DNA of 64,000 nt from Halomarina halobia (GTDB lineage Archaea > Halobacteriota > Halobacteria > Halobacteriales > Haloarculaceae). The notes below the pieces were generated by a model. The model was given only the letters and a program-made list of their open reading frames with translations, searched no databases and was not told where the DNA came from. The position numbers were made by a program, and so were the translations under genes. Location: assembly GCF_029338575.1 (NCBI RefSeq), contig NZ_CP119992.1, positions 2,728,001-2,792,000 on the forward strand. The letters are read 5' to 3'. How positions within the stretch are numbered: position 1 is the first letter of the stretch; each line of letters begins with the position of its first letter. Positions 31,780-38,114 of this stretch are shown piece by piece.

Positions 31780-32583
31780 CTAGAAGGAAAGCGGGGTCGC
31801 CTCCTCCCAGCGCGGGGCGAACTCCTCGCGCACGTCGGCCGCGAACTCCCGGTCCTTGAGGTCGATCATCGCGAGCGAGTCGGCGTCGCGGAGCGGGTGG
31901 GCGACCTCGATGCACACCTCGTTGTCGTCGATGATGCTGAAGCTCCCGCTGACGTCGTCGCTCGTGCGACAGTCGAAGCGGTCGTGCGGCGAGAGGACCG
32001 TCCGATAGCGGCGGCCGACGGAGGTGGGAAGCTCGTCGACCAGTTCCGGGCGCATCAGGAGCGAGACCTCGACGCCGCGGCCGAGCGCGCGTTCGAGTTC
32101 GACCGCGACGCGCTCGCCGAGGTCGTCAATGTCGAACTGCTGGGAGAAGGTCGAGGCGACGATCTCGATGCTCTCGTCGGCGGCGGCGATGCGCTCGACG
32201 AGGAGGTCCGTGGTCTCGCCCGGCCCGACCGCGGCGGTCCAGAACCGCTCGTCGACCCGCTCGGTGGCGTCGAGTTCGCCGACGAGTTCGGTGACGATGT
32301 TCTCGTACTGGGACTCCCTCTCGGTCAGCTCGCGCCTCTTGTCCTCGAGCAGGCGGTTGAGCGCCGTCTCCGGTTCGACAGCCGCGTACTTCTTCGGCCG
32401 CGAGGCGCTCTGGGAGCGCACGAGGTTGTACTGCTCGATGCTGTTCAGCACGTCGTAGATGCGCCCCATCGGGACGTCGCTGACCCCCGACAACTCCTTC
32501 GCGGTTGTGGGGCCGGTCGTCAGCAGGGCCCGGTACGCCCGAGCCTCGTATTCGGACAACCCGAGGTCTCGAAGACTTGCCAT
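31780..32583 (-). CDS. TrmB-family transcriptional regulator
   Basis: 267 residues. N-terminal winged HTH (LRDLGLSEYEARAYRALLTTGPTTAKELSGVSDVPMGRIYDVLNSIEQYNLVRSQ) is the TrmB signature, followed by a coiled coil (EDKRRELTERESQYENIVTELVGEL), and a C-terminal alpha/beta effector domain of the PLD-like fold seen in TrmB proteins (IEIVASTFSQQFDIDDLGERVAVEL, EVSLLMRPELVDELP). These control sugar or central-metabolism genes and bind small ligands. It is divergent from the repeat region and followed by the YyaL-like gene on the same strand upstream. Confidence 0.9.
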   Translation of the reverse strand: MASLRDLGLSEYEARAYRALLTTGPTTAKELSGVSDVPMGRIYDVLNSIEQYNLVRSQSASRPKKYAAVEPETALNRLLEDKRRELTERESQYENIVTELVGELDATERVDERFWTAAVGPGETTDLLVERIAAADESIEIVASTFSQQFDIDDLGERVAVELERALGRGVEVSLLMRPELVDELPTSVGRRYRTVLSPHDRFDCRTSDDVSGSFSIIDDNEVCIEVAHPLRDADSLAMIDLKDREFAADVREEFAPRWEEATPLSF

Positions 32584-32625
32584 TGAGTGGCCGTCACACG
32601 CACAGAGTAAAAACGCATCGGGAGT

Positions 32626-34230
32626 TTACGAAAACTCGCCGACGCGACGTCCGAGTTCCTCGGGCGTCTCGGCGGGGGCAGAGCGCTCGCCGTCCACGAG
32701 GACGCGCGCGGTGCCCGCCTCGCCGTCGGCGTTCGGCACCACCACCTTCTCGTGGTCGGCGACGCGCCACGCCGCGCGGTGGAGGTCGCTTCCGGGGTCG
32801 TCCGCCACCTCGATCACGAGCGGCGGGCGGACGATCCGCGAGGCGGCGGTCGCGTAGGCGGCCACCTCGACGCCCATGCGGTGGCGCGCGCCCGCGAAGG
32901 CCGAGAGCGCCTCGCGCGCCACGGTCCGATACTCCGCCCGACCGGTGAGAAGCGACAGGTCGACCAGCGCGTCCGCGAGTTCGACCGTCGTCTCCAGCGG
33001 ACGGAGCGGGCGTGAGAGCAGGCCGGGCCCGTCGGCCGGTCCGTCGGCGAAGGTGCCGTCCTCGAGTCGCCGCTCGATCGTGCGGTCGGCCACCGCGCGC
33101 GCGTCGTCCACGTACGACGGATCGAGCACCTGCGCGGCGGTCGCGAGCGCGCCGAGGAGTCGCGCCCCGTCGGAGAGCAGCCCCGTCGCGCCGCCGTCGT
33201 AGTGTGCGACCTCGCCCCCGTCGACGAGCGTCTCCCGGACGTGGTCGAGCGCGCGCTCGGCGTAGCGACCGGCCGCCTCGTCGTCGGTGTAGGCGTGCAG
33301 GCGTAGGAGGGCGTCGATCGCGAGGCCGTTGCGGTCGGCGAAGACCGTCCCGTCCACGCGCGGCGGGTCGGCCGACTCGCGCTCGGCCGGTTCGAGCGTG
33401 TAGTAGTCGCCGCCCGCCTGGCTTCCGGCGAAGGCGTCGCCCGTCCAGAGCGTCGTCGTGAGGTAGTCGCGCGTGCCGAGCGCGGGGTCGCGGTAGGCCT
33501 CCTCGCCGGTGTAGAGGTAGGCGTTGGCGAACGCGCGAAGGACGGCGGCGTTCTCGTCGAGCAGTTTCTCGCGGTGGGGGTCGCCCCAGTCGCGCTCGGT
33601 CGCGTAGCGGTAGAAGCCGCCGCCGTAGGTGTCGTAGAGGTGGGTGTAGACGGCGTCGAGCGTCCGGGTGGCGCGGTCGCGGTCGCGCTTGAGCGCGAAC
33701 CCGACGGCGCTCGGGAGGGGGAACTTCGCGTCGACGCCCCAGCCGCCGTACTCCTCGTCGAAGGCGTCGCGCACCTGTTCGAGCATGTGCCCCTCGACCT
33801 CGCCGTCTAGCTCGCCGCGCGGGGGGTCGGGGTCCTGCAGCGCGCGGGGGACGCGCCCCGCCGCCTCGCCGCGCTCGTCCCACGTCTCGCGGACGCGGTC
33901 TAACACCTGCCGGAGGCTCTCGGTGCTCATGTACGTCGCGCCGGTGATGATGTCGCCGCCCGGCGTGAGAAAGACCGTCGAGGGGAAGCCTCCCATCTGG
34001 TAGCGCTCGCGGACCCGCGGATGGCGGTCGATGTCGACCCGGACGGGGAGGAAGTCGTCGTGGACGTTGGCGGCGACGCTCGGGTTGGCGTAGGCCTCCT
34101 CGTCCATCCGATCGCACCAGTGACACCACGGCGCGGTGAGCGTGAGCAACACGGGGCGGTCGGCGGCCCGGGCCTCCTCGAAGGGGGCCGGACCCCACTC
34201 GCGCCACTCGACCAGCGTCTCGTCGTTCAT
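32626..34230 (-). CDS. YyaL/SSP411-like thioredoxin-fold protein
   Basis: 534 residues, shorter than the roughly 650-700 usual in bacteria. The N-terminal thioredoxin-like domain has TAPWCHWCDRMDEEAY (CxxC at residues about 35-38) and MGGFPSTVFLTPGG. The rest is an alpha/alpha-barrel like that of N-acyl-glucosamine epimerases: DAKFPLPSAVGFALK, DTYGGGFYRYATERDWGDPHREKLL, and ALAGARHRMGVEVAAYATAAS. Family biochemistry is unknown. Stop lies 43 bp from the TrmB start; both are on the minus strand, so it could be a TrmB neighbour or target. Confidence 0.88.
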   Translation of the reverse strand: MNDETLVEWREWGPAPFEEARAADRPVLLTLTAPWCHWCDRMDEEAYANPSVAANVHDDFLPVRVDIDRHPRVRERYQMGGFPSTVFLTPGGDIITGATYMSTESLRQVLDRVRETWDERGEAAGRVPRALQDPDPPRGELDGEVEGHMLEQVRDAFDEEYGGWGVDAKFPLPSAVGFALKRDRDRATRTLDAVYTHLYDTYGGGFYRYATERDWGDPHREKLLDENAAVLRAFANAYLYTGEEAYRDPALGTRDYLTTTLWTGDAFAGSQAGGDYYTLEPAERESADPPRVDGTVFADRNGLAIDALLRLHAYTDDEAAGRYAERALDHVRETLVDGGEVAHYDGGATGLLSDGARLLGALATAAQVLDPSYVDDARAVADRTIERRLEDGTFADGPADGPGLLSRPLRPLETTVELADALVDLSLLTGRAEYRTVAREALSAFAGARHRMGVEVAAYATAASRIVRPPLVIEVADDPGSDLHRAAWRVADHEKVVVPNADGEAGTARVLVDGERSAPAETPEELGRRVGEFS

Positions 34231-34319
34231 GGTAGTGGGTGGAGCGACGGGCGAAAGCGTGTTACGACTCGTGCGTGAGATGCCGGAACACGTTTCCCGT
34301 CGGATCGTGTAGGTGGGGT

Positions 34320-34820
34320 ATGCTCCGGGTCATCGGGCTCCTGCTGCTCATTCCCCTCTTCGACATCCTGGTGCTCGTCGCCCTCGCGACGCGGATCGGG
34401 GCGGTGGCGACCGTCGCGCTCGTCGTGCTGACGGCGCTCCTGGGTCTCCTGCTCGTCCGGGCGGAGGGCCGCCACACCCTCCGGAAGATACAGGAGAAGC
34501 TCCAGCGCGGCGAGATCCCCGAGGACGAGGTAGTGGACGGCGGCCTGCTCATCGCCGCGGGAGCCTTCCTGCTCACGCCGGGGATCGTGACCGACCTCGT
34601 GGGCCTCCTGCTCGCGCTCCCGCCGACGCGCTACCCCGTCCGCCTCGCGGTGAAGAAGTTCGTCGTCACCCCATACGTGGATTCGAAGACGGGCGGGATC
34701 TACACGGGCGGCGTCTACACAGCCGGATTCCCGGAGGACGATCCCGACGGCGACTACGACACCTACGACATGGGCGACGACGAGTACAGCGTCGACCGGG
34801 GTTCCGGCAGCGACAATTGA
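34320..34820 (+). CDS. FxsA-family membrane protein
   Basis: 166 residues from the ATG at 34320 (MLRVIGLLLLIPLFDILVLVALATRIG). Three membrane helices (about 3-25, 28-47, 72-97) with the family motif AEGRHTLRKIQEKLQRGEIPEDEVVDGGLLIAAGAFLLTPGIVTDLVGLLLALPPTR. An acidic C-terminal tail (about 120-166) is a haloarchaeal feature. FxsA proteins affect phage F exclusion in E. coli; the archaeal role is unknown. Confidence 0.9.
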   Translation: MLRVIGLLLLIPLFDILVLVALATRIGAVATVALVVLTALLGLLLVRAEGRHTLRKIQEKLQRGEIPEDEVVDGGLLIAAGAFLLTPGIVTDLVGLLLALPPTRYPVRLAVKKFVVTPYVDSKTGGIYTGGVYTAGFPEDDPDGDYDTYDMGDDEYSVDRGSGSDN

Positions 34821-34907
34821 CGCACGTGACGCCGTCGGTCCGACAGCCTCCACTGCCGAAGAGAAACCCTTAATTGTGCAACGGCAGTACGGGGAGATGC
34901 GTCCGAT

Positions 34908-34982
34908 GGGTCGATAGCTCAGCCAGGTATGAGCGCTCGGCTGATAACCGGGAGGTCCGCGGTTCAAATCCGCGTCGACCCA
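34908..34982 (+). tRNA. tRNA-Ile (anticodon GAT)
   Basis: Acceptor GGGTCGA pairs with TCGACCC, discriminator A at 34982. Anticodon loop CTGATAA with anticodon GAT on the stem CTCGG/CCGGG (one T-G pair). T arm CGCGG-TTCAAAT-CCGCG. No intron and no encoded CCA. A TATA-like tract (AACCCTTAATTGTG, 34865-34880) lies about 30 bp upstream. Confidence 0.95.
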
Positions 34983-35094
34983 TCCACTAACCGGTCGGTT
35001 ACCGACCGAACACACGGACGCGACCTCCCCAGCCACCTCATCTCGACGGAACTACCCCCCCGAGCGACGGCACTTCGCCGTCGGGTTCGGGAGG

Positions 35095-35292
35095 TCACGG
35101 CGAAGAATAACCCGCTTTCCCCTCCTCCTCGGTCATCGTTATCCAGTACACTCGTGAGTACGGGAGGTGGAGGTAACTCCCGTCCTCTCGCTTGATCCGG
35201 ACGCCGTACACTCTACCGGAGTCGGAGATGTTCTTGGCGTCTACGGTCTCCTCGGTTACTCCGTCAGGCCCCTCGAAAGCGATTTCTGCCAT
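35095..35292 (-). CDS. Uncharacterised 65-residue haloarchaeal protein
   Basis: ATG at 35292 (MAEIAFEGPDGVTEETVDA). A compact beta-strand protein with SGRVYGVRIKREDGSYLHLPYSRVYWITMTEEEG. An open extension upstream of the ATG lacks coding character. No motif that names a function; the pattern suggests a small SH3-like or beta-barrel fold. Convergent with tRNA-Ile, isolated from other genes. Confidence 0.55.
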   Translation of the reverse strand: MAEIAFEGPDGVTEETVDAKNISDSGRVYGVRIKREDGSYLHLPYSRVYWITMTEEEGKAGYSSP

Positions 35293-35558
35293 ACAGCGAT
35301 GTGGCGATCCTGCCCAATAAGCCGCGTCTAGCACGGGGTCCCGGAACGCTCGATCGGTCCTGTCCGACCGCGCTTCCGACGGCGGTGCTTCGGCGGGACT
35401 CCGAACGCGCGTCGCCGTGCACCGACCTGCGCCCCGAGCGACGGGGCCGTCGTCCCCGCGACGAGGACGATCACGCGCTCGCGAGGAACGCTGATGGCCG
35501 TCCGACTGCTACGGCGCGTATGGACTCCGTCGCCGGACTGACGCCGGGAAGCGCCGCA

Positions 35559-35663
35559 CGAACGCCCGCCGTCGCGGGTCGAACGCCGGCCGTCGCCGCG
35601 CGAACATCGGCCGTCGCGGCTCGGACGCCCGCGCTCGCCGCTCGGACGCCGACCGTCGTCACG
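35559..35663. repeat. Five-copy 21-nt tandem repeat
   Basis: Five consecutive 21-nt units, each starting CGAACG/CGGACG and reading R-T-P-A-V-A-x in one plus frame (RTPAVAG, RTPAVAA, RTSAVAA, RTPALAA, RTPTVVT). Units differ from each other mostly at third bases. A short open frame (35520-35729) spans it. Translation is not supported by a convincing start context. Confidence 0.6.
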
Positions 35664-35891
35664 TGGCGGCTCGACGTCGAGATGCACCCGGTCGTCGAGC
35701 GCGACCGTCCCGGCGACGACGAACGCTGAGGGCGGCTCGGCCGCGTCGGCGCGGGCGGGAGCCCCACGGGGTCGGTCCCGCTCACGGGTCGGCGTACCTT
35801 TAACTGGAATTAGGCGCTAAGTCCCCTTCCTTAAGGAGCAACGCAGGGAGCGAAGCGACCGAGTAGCGCAGTAGGGAGGGGATACAGCGTT

Positions 35892-35938
35892 CACAAGAGC
35901 TTCGCTCTTGTGCGCGAACGAGACGCTTTGCGTCTCGT
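35892..35938. repeat. Two adjacent perfect hairpins (9-bp arms, 3-nt loops)
   Basis: Arms CACAAGAGC/GCTCTTGTG with loop TTC at 35892-35912, then arms ACGAGACGC/GCGTCTCGT with loop TTT at 35918-35938. Both have the GC-TYY-GC tip shared with those at 31709 and 31737. They lie about 90 bp before the TnpB element. Confidence 0.7.
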
Positions 35939-36025
35939 CAACGCCGCACGGTTCTCAAACACGTTCGCCGCTCGGCCCACAGGCCCACCGCTATTTTATG
36001 TCTATTCATAGTCTATACACGGGTG

Positions 36026-36172
36026 ATGGATAGGTTTGAAATCGAAGGCGAGGAAGTCCTCGACGGGACTGCAAAACCGTCGGGGAACAGCGCCCACGTC
36101 ATCGTTCCCAAACGCTGGCGCGGAGCCGACGTGAAAGTCGTCCGCATCTCCGAATCCACCTCAGACGAATAG
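36026..36172 (+). CDS. DUF2080 transposon-associated AbrB-like protein
   Basis: 48 residues (MDRFEIEGEEVLDGTAKPSGNS to the TAG at 36170). The segment TAKPSGNSAHVIVPKRWRGADVKVVRI resembles the SpoVT/AbrB DNA-binding fold. DUF2080 proteins sit directly upstream of tnpB in haloarchaeal transposons; here only 3 bp separate them. Probably regulates element expression. Too short for a standard gene finder. Confidence 0.85.
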   Translation: MDRFEIEGEEVLDGTAKPSGNSAHVIVPKRWRGADVKVVRISESTSDE

Positions 36173-36175
36173 GAT

Positions 36176-37405
36176 ATGCAGTACAACTACAAGTATCGAA
36201 TCAACCCGCCAGAAGACATCGCTGAGACGCTTCTGCACCACGTCGATGCTTGTAGGCAACTGTACAACCACGTCCTCTACTTACTCAACGAGGCAGACGA
36301 CATTCCCGCCCGCTACGAGATACAGGGACGACTTCCCGACCTCAAAACGTGGTGGAACGACCTCGGAGACGTTCACTCGAAAGTTCTCCAGATGGTCGTC
36401 AAGCGCGTCTACGACAACCTCTCTACGCTCAAAGCGCAGAAGGAAAACGGACGCGCCGTGGGGATGCTCAAGTGGAAACCTCCTCGGGAGTATCGGTCGC
36501 TCACCTACAACCAGTCCGGCTTCAAACTCAAGAATACGAGTGGTCGGCCTACGTTGTGGTTGAGCAAAATCGGTGAAATCCCAATTCATCTCCACCGTGA
36601 CATCCCCGAGAGCGCGACCATCAAACAGGTCACGGTCAAACAAGAACCTACGGGCGAGTGGTATGCTACGTTCGGTATCGACGTGGACGAAGCCACGGCT
36701 GAGAAGCCAAAAACTCCCGAGAAGGTCGTTGGTATCGACGTGGGGATTCTCAAGTACGCCCACGACACCGACGGGTATGCCATCGAAAGTCCCGACTTCA
36801 GCGCCGAGCGCGAACGGTTGGAACGCGCCCAGCGTGACCTCTCTCGGAAGGAACACGGTTCTGCGAATTGGGAGAAACAACGGCAGGTCGTGGCCGAACG
36901 ACACGCCGACCTCAGGCGGAACCGGCGAGACTTCCTTCACAAACTCTCGAACTACTACGCCACTGAGTACGACTTGGTGGCTGTAGAGGACTTGGATGCG
37001 AAGGGACTGGTCGAACTGCCGGGCAACTCACGGAACCGCGCAGGCGCGGCGTGGGGGGCGTTCCTACGGATGCTCGAATACAAGTGCGAGCGTGAGGGGA
37101 CGCACTTCGTCGCAGTTGACCCGAAAAATACGACGAAAGAGTGTGCGTCCTGCAGTGTCAAGACTGACAAGCCGCTGTGGGTTCGTGAACACTCCTGTCC
37201 CTCGTGTGGGTTCGAGGCGGACAGAGACGCGAATGCGGCGTGGAATATTCTTTCTCGTGGTCTGGAAAAGGTAGGAGTGGTTCCCTCCGAATCAACGCCT
37301 GTGGAGACTGCGCTCCCTGTGGATACGTCCGTATCTGCAAAGCGCGTCGTGGAAACAGGAAGCCCCACCCTCAAGGAGCGAACGGCGCAAGCCGTGAGCG
37401 AGTAG
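36176..37405 (+). CDS. tnpB: RNA-guided endonuclease TnpB
   Basis: 409 residues, full length. The RuvC-like catalytic residues are in order: GIDVGILKYA (D188), VAVEDLDAKGL (E271) and DRDANAAWNIL (D349/D351). The zinc finger is ECASC (C323, C326) and CPSC (C341, C344). N-terminal YKYRINPPED and CRQLYNHVLY are the wedge-like part. TnpB cuts DNA beside the transposon target, guided by an omega RNA from the element's right end. The gene looks intact and probably active. The coding region is less GC-rich than the flanks, consistent with transfer. Confidence 0.95.
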   Translation: MQYNYKYRINPPEDIAETLLHHVDACRQLYNHVLYLLNEADDIPARYEIQGRLPDLKTWWNDLGDVHSKVLQMVVKRVYDNLSTLKAQKENGRAVGMLKWKPPREYRSLTYNQSGFKLKNTSGRPTLWLSKIGEIPIHLHRDIPESATIKQVTVKQEPTGEWYATFGIDVDEATAEKPKTPEKVVGIDVGILKYAHDTDGYAIESPDFSAERERLERAQRDLSRKEHGSANWEKQRQVVAERHADLRRNRRDFLHKLSNYYATEYDLVAVEDLDAKGLVELPGNSRNRAGAAWGAFLRMLEYKCEREGTHFVAVDPKNTTKECASCSVKTDKPLWVREHSCPSCGFEADRDANAAWNILSRGLEKVGVVPSESTPVETALPVDTSVSAKRVVETGSPTLKERTAQAVSE

Positions 37406-37436
37406 GGTGGGGTAGTTCACATCGGATACGGACGCA
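37290..37436 (+). ncRNA. Putative omega RNA (tnpB 3' end plus guide)
   Basis: TnpB guide RNAs overlap the 3' end of the gene and run past the right end into flanking DNA. The expected scaffold stem GGCGCAAGCC (around 37384-37393) and the conserved GAGTAGGGTGGGGTAG (37400-37415) are present. The guide would be the flank starting at 37421 (ATCGGATACGGACGCATC). Boundaries are inferred from known haloarchaeal elements; the 5' end is arbitrary. Confidence 0.45.
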
Positions 37437-37445
37437 TCGGCGTGC

Positions 37446-37650
37446 GTGGACGGAGCGTACGACGAGGCGGCGGCCCGCCGCGAGGAGGCCGTCTACCGCA
37501 CGCCGGCGGCCGCGGAACGCCGCCGTCGCGCCCGCGAGGCGCTCGACCTCGGCGGCGGCGGGTCCGTGCTCTCGCTCGGTCCCGGACCCGGATTCGAACC
37601 CGCGGAGCTGGCGGCCGCGGTCGACGTGCGGTCCGTGGTCGGCGTCGTCC
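37446..37650 (+). pseudogene. Truncated SAM-dependent methyltransferase
   Basis: A GTG at 37446 opens VDGAYDEAAARREEAVYRTPAAA followed by a typical helix and the SAM loop (SVLSLGPGPGFEPAELAAAV). The frame then runs out at about 37650 where the convergent gene's 3' end begins; downstream core motifs of a methyltransferase are missing, so only about 65 residues remain. It lies 26 bp beyond the TnpB right end, so the insertion or a neighbouring deletion probably broke it. In the intact family this would methylate an unknown acceptor. Confidence 0.6.
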
Positions 37651-37653
37651 GCC

Positions 37654-38079
37654 TCACTCCATGCCGCGCTCCCTGGCTCCCTCCCGGATCGCCCGCGCGC
37701 GCTTGCGGACCCGTGAGGCGTACCGTTCGATCTTCTCGGGCTTCTCCCCGTAGAACGAGGCGACCCAGTAGACGTCCGTGTAGGGCTGGGTGAGGAAGTA
37801 CGCGACCAGCGTGTCCCGCCCGGCCTGGATGATCGTCGGGGGGACGCCACGCTCCCCCGTGCCGGCCTCCTCGAAGCCGTTGACGTCGAAGTAGACGTCG
37901 GCGTAGAGCTCCGCGAGGTCGGGGTCCTCGAACGTGCGCCCCTCGTGTTCGGGCGCTTCGAACCGATAGACGACGTCGCCGGACGGTGATTCGCACTCGA
38001 CGACTCGCACGCCGAGGATGTACTCGCGGAACGTCGATTCGCTCCGCCCGTTCTCGGTCGGATGGTCGGATCGTGACAT
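37654..38079 (-). CDS. Uncharacterised haloarchaeal protein
   Basis: 141 residues. Segments REYILGVRVVECESPSGDVVYRFEAPEHEGRTFED, ELYADVYFDVNGFEEAGTGERGVPPTIIQAGRDTLVAYFL and a basic C-terminal helix (ERYASRVRKRARAIREGARERG) with good coding bias. Looks soluble, alpha+beta, with an Arg-rich end suited to nucleic acid or membrane surface contact. I do not recognise the family. Its 3' end converges on the methyltransferase remnant. Confidence 0.65.
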   Translation of the reverse strand: MSRSDHPTENGRSESTFREYILGVRVVECESPSGDVVYRFEAPEHEGRTFEDPDLAELYADVYFDVNGFEEAGTGERGVPPTIIQAGRDTLVAYFLTQPYTDVYWVASFYGEKPEKIERYASRVRKRARAIREGARERGME

Positions 38080-38114
38080 GTGTCGTGTGGTTCGTTGAGT
38101 GACGCCGGCCCGCC

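Larger units (their letters stand above)
35293..36025. other. Accessory intergenic region upstream of the TnpB element
   Basis: 733 bp containing no supported gene. It holds a 21-nt tandem repeat (35559-35663), two perfect hairpins (35892-35938), purine-rich repeats like those at 31560 and 7050, and AT-rich DNA at 35990-36020 that is probably the left end and promoter of the transposon. Short open frames exist on both strands but look like by-products of composition and repeats. Confidence 0.5.
36026..37420 (+). mobile_element. IS200/IS605-type (IS1341-like) element: DUF2080 + TnpB, no TnpA
   Basis: The element contains the DUF2080 gene, tnpB and a right-end segment. The right end is set at GGTAGTTCAC (37411-37420) because the 18-nt motif just before it recurs at 48256-48273 (minus strand). 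The left end is not resolved; AT-rich DNA at 35990-36020 suggests it starts there. Without a Y1 transposase, movement would depend on TnpA from elsewhere. A truncated methyltransferase gene begins 26 bp past the right end. Confidence 0.8.

Noticed and set aside
35520..35729. Possible 69-residue plus-strand protein over the tandem repeat
   Set aside because: Most of it is the 21-nt repeat; the rest lacks conserved pattern.
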